Positions 20,301-29,556 of a stretch of 64,000 nt of DNA are shown here, one piece after another. Position numbers and translations under genes: made by a program. This DNA comes from Providencia alcalifaciens. GTDB lineage: Bacteria > Pseudomonadota > Gammaproteobacteria > Enterobacterales > Enterobacteriaceae. The stretch is taken from positions 3,100,001-3,164,000 of the forward strand of contig NZ_OU659204.1 of NCBI RefSeq assembly GCF_915403165.1, read 5' to 3'. The notes under the pieces were generated by a model, which searched no databases, was not told the origin of the DNA, and saw nothing but the letters and a program-made list of their open reading frames with translations. Each line of letters starts with the position of its first letter. Positions within the stretch are counted from its first letter, which is position 1.

Positions 20301-20932
20301 TGCAAGAACGGTTTAATATCGTTCAATAGCGCTTCAGGTCCTTTCCACTCGGCATTAACCACTTTGGTAATCGAATAATCCAGAGGATAAAAATGACGAC
20401 GCCAAAAATCCGCACATGCTTGTTTCTGGATTGGAAATTCATCTTGGATCATGGTTTGTTCAAACAAAATGCCTGATTCAAACGCATTGTGCGCTAACAT
20501 TCGTTGGCAAAAACCATGAATGGTGTAAATAGCCGCTTCATCCATTTGACGCTCAGCGGCTAATAGCCAATTCGCCGCAAAAGCGCGTTGTTCTTCGCTC
20601 GGTAATTCTGTTAACAGAGTGAGATACTCCGGTTCCGATTCGAATCCCAAACCATTACGTAAACACGCCAAACGCATCTTATGGATACGCTCACGAATAC
20701 GCCCACGTAATTCATTGGTCGCCGCCTCAGTAAAGGTCACAACCAGAATTTCTTCAACACTTAAAGGTCGAGGGAATGCATTTTCATTCCCTAAACCTAA
20801 TAATAGACGCAGATAGAGGATCCCTATCGTATAGGTTTTGCCTGTACCAGCCGATGCCTCAATTAATCGCTGTCCACGTAACGGAAGTGTATAAGCATCT
20901 AACAATTGGGAACTCATCTGCACCTTATTCAC
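17321..20932 (-). CDS. recB: Exodeoxyribonuclease V beta subunit RecB
   Basis: RecB is the 3'-5' helicase and sole nuclease of RecBCD and loads RecA after Chi recognition. The 1203-residue protein has the UvrD-type helicase with Walker A in E-A-S-A-G-T-G-K-T-Y-T (about 24-34), motif II D-E-F-Q-D-T-D-P and G-D-P-K-Q-A-I-Y-A-F-R-G-A-D. The C-terminal nuclease domain carries the metal site in G-F-I-D-L-T-F and L-L-D-Y-K-S-N-Y. Length is close to the 1180 of E. coli. The ATG lies in an ATGA overlap with ptrA, so translation is coupled. Ancestral order ptrA-recB-recD is intact. Confidence 0.97.
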   Translation of the reverse strand: MNKVQMSSQLLDAYTLPLRGQRLIEASAGTGKTYTIGILYLRLLLGLGNENAFPRPLSVEEILVVTFTEAATNELRGRIRERIHKMRLACLRNGLGFESEPEYLTLLTELPSEEQRAFAANWLLAAERQMDEAAIYTIHGFCQRMLAHNAFESGILFEQTMIQDEFPIQKQACADFWRRHFYPLDYSITKVVNAEWKGPEALLNDIKPFLQGDIPTIINQPELPETLEDRHQRLIGLIQDLKDLWAKNVADFEKLISDSDVDKRSYSARYLPTWLEKITEWAEKSTDDYQLPRDILERFAQSRLDEKSKSGSGPSHAVFRLVDELLAQALTIKDLIIPQAISEVRQTIAHEKQTRGELGFDDLLTRLDRALHQDGGALLAEAIARRFPVAMIDEFQDTDPQQYRIFQRIYRETNDTALLFIGDPKQAIYAFRGADIFTYIAAKKQVSAHYTLETNYRSSQRMVEAVNQVFHHAEKPFIFEQIPFQSVNFAAHNSYKKLIHDGKEVKALTFWQQQAEAVSVSEYEQALAQQCAAQIGQYLAGGQQGSTYFENQQQQTPVEASDITILVRSRREATLIRDALNQLNIPSVFQSNRESVFATQEAKEILWLLLAVLTPEKERVLRSALATGLLGLTAEDIDNLNYDEKAWENVVDEFAHYAVIWRKRGVLPMLRGIMSKRHIAETLLSGSEGERRLMDLMHIGELLQEMSLQLEGEHTLTRWLAQQIAHPDHQSDAQQMRLESDRHLVQISTIHKSKGLEYKIVWLPFASNFLPQSKGLFHDRDDYITKLDLDDSQEYVELADEERLAEDLRLLYVALTRAIYHCSVGVAPLIKGNRKKAGNTDLHLSALGYLLQKGQEGDSALLSSMLNTLSNEVIDVQPINFPEMVRLNLTKETSDELSARAVSRRFDDSWRVTSYSGLSYSASHGEEEQALSAEQFANSLAPKMDIEVSHDVETQEIQENLLSPHQFPKGAAPGTFLHGLMEEIDFLGDISSEWLEEKLQIAGFDTQWVTMLQGWLNAILNVPLADDGLCLSAIPAQDRLDEMQFYLPIDSLLNAKDVDRVTHKYDPLSKHCPPLNFEQVQGILKGFIDLTFCWKGRFYLLDYKSNYLGEDASYYTQEAMAEAMIDHRYDLQYQLYSLALHRFLQQRMPHYDYETHFGGVYYLFLRGTERIDSQNGIFFYRPTIEFISEFDALFHDAQFKEPQ

Positions 20933-23823
20933 TCAACATTTTCCTTGATAGGTAACATTTTCTGAAGATCTGACGCTTGTGGGTACAACACCCAATTTTT
21001 CAGTTTTGCATATCCTGATTTTTCATCAACACCCTGGCCAATAACTTGAGATGCCATCGCTAAACCTCGGTGTTTTAAAACCGCATTTTCATAATAAGCA
21101 ATCACTTCAGCTTGAGTGGCTGCCTCTAATCTCGATAACACTTTATCTCGAGAGTCAAAACTGAAAATATTACGAGAAAAATCGGAACCGTAGCGCCCTA
21201 CTTCTTCATAGAATGTTTGTGGGGGCTGTTTCATTTCAGTAATAATCGATTGTTTATATTGCTCAAACTCAGCAGAAGGTAATTTTTTCAGCTTACCCAG
21301 CGTGACCTGATAAAAGTCTTGATAGCGAGTATTGAGATAATCTGGTGTTTTGGCATTACTTTGCAGCAAGAAACCAATCCCCCACTGATCACCAAGCCCT
21401 ACTTTGAAAGCAAATACGGCATAACCTAGTTGTTCATTGGTTCGTAATTGGTCATAAAACCACGGCTGAACAATTTTAGATAAAATACCAGACAGAACCG
21501 CACCATCGATACGGTCATAACCATCTGGAATAAATAACTCAGCCAATGCGTTATCACTGCTATTACCTTGCTTATGGAAATTTGCCAGATAGGCCTTATT
21601 CACCACAACGATGTCACCACTCCACCAATTTTTACCTTTGCTCTTTAACAGCTTACTGACATCTTGGATAGTTTGAACACTTTGCTGCTGGGTAATATTA
21701 CCCACAACTAATGCTTGTAAGGCGGCTCCTTCAACGACGGAATTACGGTAGTCCGTAATATCTTTCAAAGTGATCGTGTCTAAAGCCGCTAATCGTTGCT
21801 CCTGTTCAAAATAAGGAACACTGTTAAGGCGCTGCAATGGCTGCATGGCTAACTCGTATGCTTTCGCATTGTTTGCCACTTCGATTTGTTCTTTGTACCA
21901 AGATTTTGCTTGAATCAACTCTCTTTCTGTTGGCTCAAAACTTAAATACTCTTTGGTCATGGATAAAAACAGCTCCGATAAATGCTGAGTATAGCCGCTC
22001 GCATTTAACTGTAATCCAACCCCTTGAGAGACAGAGACGGACATCCCAGCAACGGAGGCTTGATACTGTAATTCATCCATTTTTAACGATGAAATATATT
22101 GCAGTAAAGAACCTACCACTTGAGATTTTGCTGTTTTGTCTTGATCGTTATAACGCAGGTCTAACGTAATACTTGCCTTCGGCTCATCAGCAAAATACTG
22201 ACTTGGCATATACAGCACACGTATATTCCCTTCCTGATAAACCATTTCAGGATGTTTATACGCTTTATCCGTTTTAATCAGTGATAAGTTATCGGGAATA
22301 TAAGGGTTTAATTTTGGTAATTTAAAGGTCATTTTTGACTCTAAATCAGCCCATTCCGTGAACTGTTTTTCACTAATTTTATCGACTTGATAAGGCGCAT
22401 CGACAAAGTAAGCTTTTTTATTACTCGGTTCGTTCGGGCTAATAAACCAAATACGTGCATTTTTCGCTGTCAGTTCAGAAAGTCTCTGTTTTATCGCTGT
22501 AGGATTATATTTGTCCGCAACATAATCAGAATCTAGAACGTGATTAACGGGCATTGTAATCATTTGGTCAGAAAGCCATTCGATATAGTTCATGTCTCTG
22601 ACAATGGAGCCATAACGAAATGATAAATTAAGCACTTTGGCTATTTCATCAAAATAATCTTCGCTAACCCCTTGGTTTTTAATCAAATCAATATAAGCAA
22701 AAATAGCCGCGATAACTTGATCTCGTTCCGCTAACCCTTTATCAGTTAACGTGACATAGATAGAGAATGAACCATAATTACGATCTGCATTTGGCGAGGC
22801 AGATGCGCTAATGCCTTCTGCTAATCCTTGAGAAATAAGCCAATCAGATAACGTTCCAGGGCTACGATTTCCAATTAAGTAGCCAATGTACTCATCGCTT
22901 TTGCTACGAAAATCGGCCATATTGTTTTTGATGCTAAACTCGATTTGCAATGCTTTTTGTGGCTGAGAAGGAACATAATGGATCACTATCCCCTTTTCTT
23001 TATCCGTCACTGCGGGGATCGTAACCTCTGGTACTGAAGCATTAAAATTAGGAATACGGCCAAAAGTTTCATTGGCAATTTTCGCTAATTGTTCAATAGA
23101 TTGGTCGCCATACAATACGCCATTCATCAAGTTTGCTGAGTAATAACGTTTGTAGAAGCTCACTAACTCATCTTGGAGTTTGCTATTCGGTTTGTCCTTC
23201 AACGTTTCCAGATTTCCGCCCGCAAAGCGAGAGTTTGGATGGGCTGGATTTAGCGTTTCAGAACGAATTTGCCAAATACGCATACCATCACGAGCACGAG
23301 CCATGGTGAGTTCAGCGTTGACAGCATTACGTTCTTTGTCTGCATTTATGGGGTCAAGTAACGGCTCCGCGAGTGCATCCGCGAGTCTATCCGTGGCAGC
23401 CTCAAGCGCCCCATTTTCAACTTCAAAATAGTAAGCGGTGCGATGAGGTGCCGTGCTAGCATTATGGCTTCCGCCGTGTTTTTGTAAAAACTCCGAGAAG
23501 CTACTTGGTTCAGGGTATTTTTTAGAGCCCATTAACACCATGTGCTCTAAGTAGTGAGCAAGCCCTAACTGGCTATTCGGGTTCTCAATACTCCCTACGG
23601 GTAATGAAACTGCCGCTAACGACTTAGTCGCCTTAGGGTCTGAAACCAGTAAAACCGTCATATCGTTATTGAGTTTGATAGCTTTATATTCTCGCGGATC
23701 ACTAACGCTTTTATTGATAGTCTCTGGCAAAACTTGCCAAAGTGGCTGCGCAGCAATGGCACTACCTACAAACAGTAGTGATAACAAGAATAAATGAGCG
23801 ATATGTTTCGATAATCGTAACAT
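20929..23823 (-). CDS. ptrA: Protease III (pitrilysin)
   Basis: Pitrilysin is a periplasmic zinc metalloprotease of family M16 that degrades small peptides. The 964-residue protein has a Sec signal peptide (hydrophobic 9-24, cleavage after A-I-A-A). The inverted zinc motif H-Y-L-E-H is at residues 90-94 and the third ligand is Glu171 in N-A-E-L-T-M-A. The repeated M16 domains follow. As in E. coli it is inserted between recC and recB although it has no known role in recombination. It starts 16 bases after recC and overlaps recB by four bases. Confidence 0.97.
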   Translation of the reverse strand: MLRLSKHIAHLFLLSLLFVGSAIAAQPLWQVLPETINKSVSDPREYKAIKLNNDMTVLLVSDPKATKSLAAVSLPVGSIENPNSQLGLAHYLEHMVLMGSKKYPEPSSFSEFLQKHGGSHNASTAPHRTAYYFEVENGALEAATDRLADALAEPLLDPINADKERNAVNAELTMARARDGMRIWQIRSETLNPAHPNSRFAGGNLETLKDKPNSKLQDELVSFYKRYYSANLMNGVLYGDQSIEQLAKIANETFGRIPNFNASVPEVTIPAVTDKEKGIVIHYVPSQPQKALQIEFSIKNNMADFRSKSDEYIGYLIGNRSPGTLSDWLISQGLAEGISASASPNADRNYGSFSIYVTLTDKGLAERDQVIAAIFAYIDLIKNQGVSEDYFDEIAKVLNLSFRYGSIVRDMNYIEWLSDQMITMPVNHVLDSDYVADKYNPTAIKQRLSELTAKNARIWFISPNEPSNKKAYFVDAPYQVDKISEKQFTEWADLESKMTFKLPKLNPYIPDNLSLIKTDKAYKHPEMVYQEGNIRVLYMPSQYFADEPKASITLDLRYNDQDKTAKSQVVGSLLQYISSLKMDELQYQASVAGMSVSVSQGVGLQLNASGYTQHLSELFLSMTKEYLSFEPTERELIQAKSWYKEQIEVANNAKAYELAMQPLQRLNSVPYFEQEQRLAALDTITLKDITDYRNSVVEGAALQALVVGNITQQQSVQTIQDVSKLLKSKGKNWWSGDIVVVNKAYLANFHKQGNSSDNALAELFIPDGYDRIDGAVLSGILSKIVQPWFYDQLRTNEQLGYAVFAFKVGLGDQWGIGFLLQSNAKTPDYLNTRYQDFYQVTLGKLKKLPSAEFEQYKQSIITEMKQPPQTFYEEVGRYGSDFSRNIFSFDSRDKVLSRLEAATQAEVIAYYENAVLKHRGLAMASQVIGQGVDEKSGYAKLKNWVLYPQASDLQKMLPIKENVE

Positions 23824-23839
23824 TCTTAGATGCTCTCCC

Positions 23840-26800
23840 TTATTTTAAGTACTCTGCCATCGGCAGTAAGAAGCGCCGAGTATTACTCAGCAGCGATTCA
23901 ATCAATGAACTATTTATGCTTCTGCAAGCTCTCAATACATAATCATCTTCCATTTCACCCACTTTCATTTGGCTTCCTTGTAGGCTTTGCAGTAGCGCCG
24001 ATAACGCCTTTTGCTGCACATCTTCTGACGTAAAGTCATATTCCTTTGTTTTTTTATCAAAACACGCAGAAATCCAATTCCAACCACTCTGGTTTAATAG
24101 AATTAGCGGCGTATTCATTCCTTCACAATACCCTTCAATAAGCGTATTCAAGTATACTTTTGCACGCTCTGAGGATATGGCAGAAAAATGCCAAATACTG
24201 TTTTCTCGCCCTAATGCGATGCTTTCACCTTCACGGACAAAAGCATTAAAAAACAAATGTTCTATCCATAATTGCACACCATCATTGGCGGTAAGGTAAG
24301 CAGGCCGATAACGCAATATTCCTGACTCGTGAACATTTCGCAATAAGCCTGTAATTTTGATCTCATGTATTTCACATTCAATCGGGTAGTCAACACGCCG
24401 ATCGCCATACTCTTTCACTTTTTCAGCTAATGGAGCAATATCATTTAATTGTTTCTCCCAAAATAGCTGACCAAACTGTTTTGCGGGTAACTGCCCCGAG
24501 GCTTTTAATGCATGATAAAGGGGGTTTGGATCTTCATCTTTGACTAACAAATCTAATACTTGGTCATTGATTTTATAGCGTTGTAATCCACCTAATACAA
24601 AAGGCTCTTCTTCTGGTAGTTCAGTCTCCTCAATCGAGAAATGAACTTTCAAACGCTGCTGGAAAAATCCCCGGATAGGGTGTCGGTAAAAACGTAAAAT
24701 TTGTTCTAACGATAACACCATAATAGGTTCACGTTGTTTTAATACTGACGTAAACGACTTAGCCGCTTGCGCTGCACTTTTTGCAGCGGGTAACCATTCT
24801 TGTGCAAAGCTTTGATAAAGAGAGTCAGAGACAAAATTTTCTTTCGCAAATGGCACTCGATTATGCTCAATGACCAAATACTGTTTTAGCCGCTGTGCAC
24901 TTTCATCGATATTCAACGATTGGTCGCCCTCTAAGCAAAAACTCTGACAGATATACTCCAATAATTCAGTGACTAATACCGATGGATTGCACTCTTGGTT
25001 ATCTCGAATGGAACGTCCGATATAACTAATATAAAGCCGTTTCGTCGCTGAATTTAATGCTTCTAAGAATAGATATCGGTCATCATCACGGCGCTTTCTA
25101 TCCCCTCGCTGGACTTTTTCTGCCATTAAATCAAAACCGAGTGGTGGCACATTACGTGGGTATGCACCATCGTTCATACCCAGTAAACAAACCACTTTAA
25201 ACGGTACAGAACGCATTGGCATTAGCGTACAAAAATTCACTGCACCAGCGAGGAAACGCTGGCTAATTTTTTCATCATCAAAGCAAACCGATAACTCGTC
25301 ACGAATTAAACGTAATGGGATAGTTTCTTGGTAGTTGGCGGTCAATGCGTTTTCAATAATTTTATGCCACTGCGTCGTGAGTAATGCTAAGACAACTTCA
25401 GTTTCACTATCGACTTTGAAGCAGCTATCGATTAATTGCTGGCAGATCTCTTTCCATTCATCCAGCGTACGCTCTTGCTCTAAGCGTGTTCGCCATTCTC
25501 TAAGTGTATCGACGAGTAATGCTAATTTCCCAGCCAGTTGAGCTGCTAGCCCACTACATTCATCGTATGGCAGCACACCATTCCAGGGGCCATTACGGCT
25601 ATCCATCGCATAGCCAAGCAACATTCGGCTTAAACCAAATTGCCATGTATTTTGCCCAATAACTGGTAACGATAGCGCTCGGACGTTGTCATCATCAAGC
25701 CCCCAGCGAATACCGGATTCATTGACCCAACGCCTTAGCAAACTCAATTCACTCTCATCAATATCGAAACGAGCAGCAAACGCTGAAACCTCTAATAACG
25801 TCAGTACTTGCTCCGTTGAAAATCGGCTTTGAGGTAAATCCAATAACATAATAAATGCTTGTAAGATTGGGTGTGCTTGTAGCGCTTTTCTGTCCGAAAT
25901 AGAGAATGGAATATAGTGTGATGAGCTGGTGTTACCGAACACCGCCTGAATATATGGCGCATAACTGTCGATGTCAGCAACCATGACAATCACATCACGG
26001 GGAGTTAATGAAGGATCTTCTTCAAATAGAGCCAATAAACGGTCCTGTAAAACTTCAACTTCACGCTGAGCACTATGGCATGAATGAAATGTCACGGATT
26101 GATCGCACTGAGGAAGTGAGCGCTTCTGCAAGCTACTTTCATATTCATCTAAAGTCACACCTAGCTGAGCGTGATTTTCAAGGTCGAGAATATCTTGCTG
26201 CAAATTTTCGAGAAGGTTATTTCGCCCATTATCAACAAAGGCCGACACTTCATTGGCAGCCTCAATTTGGGAAATAAAATATAAGTTATCGCGACCAAGC
26301 TTGCCCCACGATGCTAAGAGTGGGTTTGCTAAATTCTGTTCGCCTTCAGCGTTAAATAAATTGGCAGCATGCTCATCAATTTTAAAGCGGGAAATTTCGT
26401 GCTTATCTAAATAGTGGCGCAATTTCCGTTGTTGTAATCGCGCTAAAAAGGCACTGCTTTGAATATCCCCCCAGTAATAGCGGCATGGGTTGGTAAACAT
26501 TAAGTGAATATCTGAATGTTCTGCAATCGCATTAAGTGCTTGCAAATACACAGGTGGTAAAGATGAAATACCGCAAATAAATAAGCGTGATGGTAAATTT
26601 TTAGCTAACTCTGGTGATGCTTTGAGCTTATCAATAAAACTCTGATATAAGTTTGCTCGATGCCAAGGCGATTGACCAAGCTGCTCTGTATACTCCACCA
26701 AACATAGCCATAATCTTTTTTGCCATAATTGATTTTCACTAAGCCCATCAATCAACTCATTACGTTGCCATAGCGCAATCCACTCCGGCCGGTAAACCAA

Positions 26801-27214
26801 ATATTGGTCAAATAAATCGGCAATACGCCCAGATAATTGGTGTAATTTACGCTTGTCTGAATCGTCTTGCAGATAGTGGCGTAGAGGCTCAAATTCAGCT
26901 TCATTAATAACATTTGGTAAAATCGTCATTAACTTCCACGTCATCGCTTGTTTAGTGTAGGCGCTCTCTTTGGGGATATCAGGAAGCACTCGGCGGAACA
27001 TATCCCAGATAAACGTAGCGGGTAATGGATAGTTAATATTGGCGGCTATTCCAAAGCGCTTAGCGAGCTCTATCTGTAACCATTGAGACATTCCGGGGCT
27101 TTGTACTAATACAATTTCTTGCTCAAAAGGATGAGTAAGGGGGTCATTCTCCATTAAGTGTGCAATTAGCTCTTTGAGCAGATCTAATTGATTAGAATGA
27201 TAAACCTGAAACAT
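23840..27214 (-). CDS. recC: Exodeoxyribonuclease V gamma subunit RecC
   Basis: RecC is the helicase-like but catalytically inactive subunit that splits the DNA strands and recognises Chi. The 1124-residue product aligns end to end with E. coli RecC (1122), beginning MFQVYHSN, with conserved blocks F-I-C-G-I-S-S-L-P-P-V-Y-L-Q-A-L and R-S-V-P-F-K-V-V-C-L-L-G-M-N-D-G. Its start lies 23 bases inside the end of ppdC, and ptrA follows after 16 bases. Residues around 660-690, part of the Chi channel in E. coli, are well conserved, so canonical Chi recognition is plausible. Confidence 0.97.
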   Translation of the reverse strand: MFQVYHSNQLDLLKELIAHLMENDPLTHPFEQEIVLVQSPGMSQWLQIELAKRFGIAANINYPLPATFIWDMFRRVLPDIPKESAYTKQAMTWKLMTILPNVINEAEFEPLRHYLQDDSDKRKLHQLSGRIADLFDQYLVYRPEWIALWQRNELIDGLSENQLWQKRLWLCLVEYTEQLGQSPWHRANLYQSFIDKLKASPELAKNLPSRLFICGISSLPPVYLQALNAIAEHSDIHLMFTNPCRYYWGDIQSSAFLARLQQRKLRHYLDKHEISRFKIDEHAANLFNAEGEQNLANPLLASWGKLGRDNLYFISQIEAANEVSAFVDNGRNNLLENLQQDILDLENHAQLGVTLDEYESSLQKRSLPQCDQSVTFHSCHSAQREVEVLQDRLLALFEEDPSLTPRDVIVMVADIDSYAPYIQAVFGNTSSSHYIPFSISDRKALQAHPILQAFIMLLDLPQSRFSTEQVLTLLEVSAFAARFDIDESELSLLRRWVNESGIRWGLDDDNVRALSLPVIGQNTWQFGLSRMLLGYAMDSRNGPWNGVLPYDECSGLAAQLAGKLALLVDTLREWRTRLEQERTLDEWKEICQQLIDSCFKVDSETEVVLALLTTQWHKIIENALTANYQETIPLRLIRDELSVCFDDEKISQRFLAGAVNFCTLMPMRSVPFKVVCLLGMNDGAYPRNVPPLGFDLMAEKVQRGDRKRRDDDRYLFLEALNSATKRLYISYIGRSIRDNQECNPSVLVTELLEYICQSFCLEGDQSLNIDESAQRLKQYLVIEHNRVPFAKENFVSDSLYQSFAQEWLPAAKSAAQAAKSFTSVLKQREPIMVLSLEQILRFYRHPIRGFFQQRLKVHFSIEETELPEEEPFVLGGLQRYKINDQVLDLLVKDEDPNPLYHALKASGQLPAKQFGQLFWEKQLNDIAPLAEKVKEYGDRRVDYPIECEIHEIKITGLLRNVHESGILRYRPAYLTANDGVQLWIEHLFFNAFVREGESIALGRENSIWHFSAISSERAKVYLNTLIEGYCEGMNTPLILLNQSGWNWISACFDKKTKEYDFTSEDVQQKALSALLQSLQGSQMKVGEMEDDYVLRACRSINSSLIESLLSNTRRFLLPMAEYLK

Positions 27215-27590
27215 GACTCTCTCCTTTTGCGCACTGCCAACGACTTATCGAATACAGTTTCCCGCCCACGAACAAGGACACCTTAAACTCACCACAGCTC
27301 CCAAGGCTTACAGAATGCACGATTTTCATCTGATCTCGTTGGGGATGACCTTCTTGATACTGTTCTTCTAGATACGGTGACTCCATTTCCCATGGAACCT
27401 TATCATTAAAAGAATGTTTTCCTTCTAATGTTCCATGTAGAGATCGAATTGCCTGTGAACCTTGGTATATTTGATTAAAATTCAAAGCGATATATTGGCT
27501 GTAGTTTAGCAGAGCTATCAGCAAGATAGCAAAAACAACTACCGCAATCATCGACTCTACCAGTGCAAATCCTTGCTGTGAATTCTTCAT
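27192..27590 (-). CDS. ppdC: Prepilin peptidase-dependent protein C (minor pseudopilin)
   Basis: This is a small type IV pilin-like protein. The leader ends at Q-Q-G and the mature part would begin F-A-L-V-E, with the Glu at mature position 5 typical of prepilins, followed by a hydrophobic helix (about residues 14-32 of the precursor). The ATG at 27590 gives 132 residues; it overlaps the ygdB stop as ATGA and is eight bases after AAGGA. An upstream TTG at 27596 is too close to that ribosome site. Two cysteines in the C-terminal half (G-S-C-G and W-Q-C-A) may form a disulfide. It overlaps recC by 23 bases. Confidence 0.88.
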   Translation of the reverse strand: MKNSQQGFALVESMIAVVVFAILLIALLNYSQYIALNFNQIYQGSQAIRSLHGTLEGKHSFNDKVPWEMESPYLEEQYQEGHPQRDQMKIVHSVSLGSCGEFKVSLFVGGKLYSISRWQCAKGESHVSGLSF

Positions 27591-28030
27591 TGGCAAAATC
27601 CTTTAATTGCCACAGGGCAGTAATCTATCCAGCCATTTTCACGGGCTTGTAAACGCCCTTCATTCCATATCGGTACCACCCATCGATATATTGTTAGCGA
27701 TTGATTTTTCGAGAGTTCACTTTTACCCGATAAAATAAATTGATTGTTTTTATAATGCTTAAGGCAACTTACCCACCCGTGATTTGTTTCTCGTTGGCAT
27801 ACCCAAGGACTCACTTTTTCAGCTTTCAATTTCCAATGTTGAGCGAGTCCCCATGACAATGCTGATTCTGCTAAATTAAACGATTGGTAATATTTTTCTT
27901 CGCGAATTAATTCGTGGCTAGCCCGCACTTGATAGTAATGTAATGCCTTTAAAAGTATGAGCCCGACACTCATTAAAACCATCACCATGATTAAGGCAAT
28001 ATTGCCATGCTGCGTATTTTTTGCCCTCAT
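27587..28030 (-). CDS. ygdB: YgdB-like pseudopilin protein
   Basis: A 147-residue protein with a short basic start (MRAKNTQHGN) then a hydrophobic helix (about 11-28), as in PilX or GspK-like minor pilin components. It lacks the clear G-F-T-L-x-E leader of its neighbours; cleavage after H-G is possible. Position between ppdB and ppdC is the same as E. coli ygdB, and the sequence is compatible with that poorly conserved family. Four-base overlaps on both sides show tight coupling in ppdA-ppdB-ygdB-ppdC. Confidence 0.82.
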   Translation of the reverse strand: MRAKNTQHGNIALIMVMVLMSVGLILLKALHYYQVRASHELIREEKYYQSFNLAESALSWGLAQHWKLKAEKVSPWVCQRETNHGWVSCLKHYKNNQFILSGKSELSKNQSLTIYRWVVPIWNEGRLQARENGWIDYCPVAIKGFCQ

Positions 28031-28641
28031 GGCACATTCCTTAGCAGCACAGAGGAATGATAATCAAACGTTTTATTAGGCAATAAAATGCTTTCCACCG
28101 CCATAGATATCCCTAAAGTTTTCGTGCTTGGCTGCCAATCAAAAGTCAGCTGATTCACTTTTACCATATTAGAATCAAACAGAGACTGCCAACGGGTTCC
28201 ATCGCAATTCGTCACATTACGGTTAGATTCGAGCTTATTGTTATTGAGCCTAAACCCAAAAAAATCAGAATGTAATGAATGGCTTTGCCCTATTACCCAT
28301 TGCCCAGATAAATCCTGATCATAGGCAAAAATAATGCAAGAATTGGCCTGGCGACTTAAGAACTTAGTGCTGATGGTAATTGCCTTTCCTTCACAATGAG
28401 GCTTGGAAGGTGACTGGCTACAATGACCAATTCGGCGAAAATCTTTTTCCATATTAATCAACACCTGCCTGACCTCCCTATCCAATTGATATTGAAAAAA
28501 AGCCTGAAATAGTTGCTTAAACAACACGGGGATCGTATTCATCGCTGCAATACAGACCAAACAACCAATTAGCATTGCAATCAGTGTTTCTAGCAGAGAA
28601 AACCCCTTTTCTGCTTTATGCTTTTTAATGTCATTTAACAT
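28027..28641 (-). CDS. ppdB: Prepilin peptidase-dependent protein B (minor pseudopilin)
   Basis: A 204-residue type IV pilin-like protein resembling PilW/GspJ. The prepilin leader is K-A-E-K-G with mature start F-S-L-L-E, including Glu5, and a hydrophobic helix to about residue 40. It contains several cysteines (for example G-H-C-S, H-C-E-G, N-C-D-G) that may form disulfides in the periplasm. It overlaps ppdA by seven bases and ygdB by four. With its neighbours it could form the tip of a type IV pilus or help in DNA uptake; no pilin or assembly gene is in this window. Confidence 0.88.
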   Translation of the reverse strand: MLNDIKKHKAEKGFSLLETLIAMLIGCLVCIAAMNTIPVLFKQLFQAFFQYQLDREVRQVLINMEKDFRRIGHCSQSPSKPHCEGKAITISTKFLSRQANSCIIFAYDQDLSGQWVIGQSHSLHSDFFGFRLNNNKLESNRNVTNCDGTRWQSLFDSNMVKVNQLTFDWQPSTKTLGISMAVESILLPNKTFDYHSSVLLRNVP

Positions 28642-29156
28642 TTAGGAACGCCTGCCAACGTTTGCTGGCTGCAACTGCGTACCCGACCAGAGGATGAAAT
28701 AATCACGGATATTTGGTCATTTTCATTACTGAGTTCAATTCGAAAAGGGCTACTTGTCCCCTGCCTACCGTAAAAATGAATCGATTGTCTCGAGGCATGT
28801 TTAAGCTCAATATGCTCAAATTTATCGCCTTTAAATTGACTGATTTCTTGTGCAGTATCTGCATCCGTAACCGCTAAATGCCACTCTTTTGATGTAAAAT
28901 TTACCGTCATAATTCGGTGCTGATTTAAATAAATACCTTCCATTAGATTGCTGTAGATAAATTCGGCAGTTTGTCTTGCAGCATCAATAAGTTGTAGCCG
29001 CTTCACTTGTTGTTGCCATTGATAAAACGCTGGTAGAGCCACTATTGAACAAAGAAACAGAACAACCATAATTTCAATTAAAGTGAACCCCTGCTCATCA
29101 ACATTGCTCTTTAGCCACTTTACTTTTCCCTGTATCAAACTCGTCTGCTCTGCCAT
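28635..29156 (-). CDS. ppdA: Prepilin peptidase-dependent protein A (minor pseudopilin)
   Basis: A 173-residue GspH/FimT-like protein and first gene of the minor-pilin group. The leader is unusually long (about 23 residues) and ends in D-E-Q-G; the mature start is F-T-L-I-E with Glu5, followed by the hydrophobic helix I-M-V-V-L-F-L. Two cysteines lie at the C-terminus (R-S-C-S and P-K-C). The M-A-E-Q-T start gives the long leader; no nearer Met fits. The 400-base gap to thyA should contain its promoter. Confidence 0.88.
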   Translation of the reverse strand: MAEQTSLIQGKVKWLKSNVDEQGFTLIEIMVVLFLCSIVALPAFYQWQQQVKRLQLIDAARQTAEFIYSNLMEGIYLNQHRIMTVNFTSKEWHLAVTDADTAQEISQFKGDKFEHIELKHASRQSIHFYGRQGTSSPFRIELSNENDQISVIISSSGRVRSCSQQTLAGVPKC

Positions 29157-29488
29157 TTCTTTATCCCTGTCTCTCGCTCTTTATGAAGGAGTTTGGACAA
29201 GAATTTTACCTAGCTACAGCCTTTATTTGGCTTTCTTCGTAGCGGTTCCCAGCACAATGTAACTTTTGCATTTTCCTTGAATGCTTTTGGAAACGGCTTC
29301 GCAAAATTAAGCGTAGAGATAAAAAAGTGTTCCTCAAAAAGGAGAGGGATAGCTCAGAATAGTTTTCGGGGATAAGGTGAAAATTGGAAATAGCGAAAGT
29401 AATAAGAGTGGAAGAGAGTAAGCGTTAATAGGGATGCAAGGGTATGGAATAGCTAAAAAAATCGATTGAGTCGTAAAGATAATAAAAA
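29157..29488. other. Purine-rich spacer between thyA and ppdA, no gene seen
   Basis: About 330 bases without a supportable ORF. The plus strand from 29330 to 29450 is notably purine-rich. The promoter of ppdA should lie near 29160-29250 on the minus strand, but I see no strong element. The spacer is longer than I recall for the E. coli thyA-ppdA junction. Confidence 0.45.
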
Positions 29489-29541
29489 ATAAAGGCATAA
29501 ACCGTATTATTTACAGGGTCTATTCGTGTCTATGCCTTTAT
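29489..29541 (-). terminator. Terminator of thyA
   Basis: On the minus strand an 11-bp stem (ATAAAGGCATA / TATGCCTTTAT) with a loop of about 31 bases is followed by TTTTTTATT. It begins 15 bases after the thyA stop. The loop is long for an intrinsic terminator. Confidence 0.7.
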
Positions 29542-29556
29542 ATCAATCCACCCGCA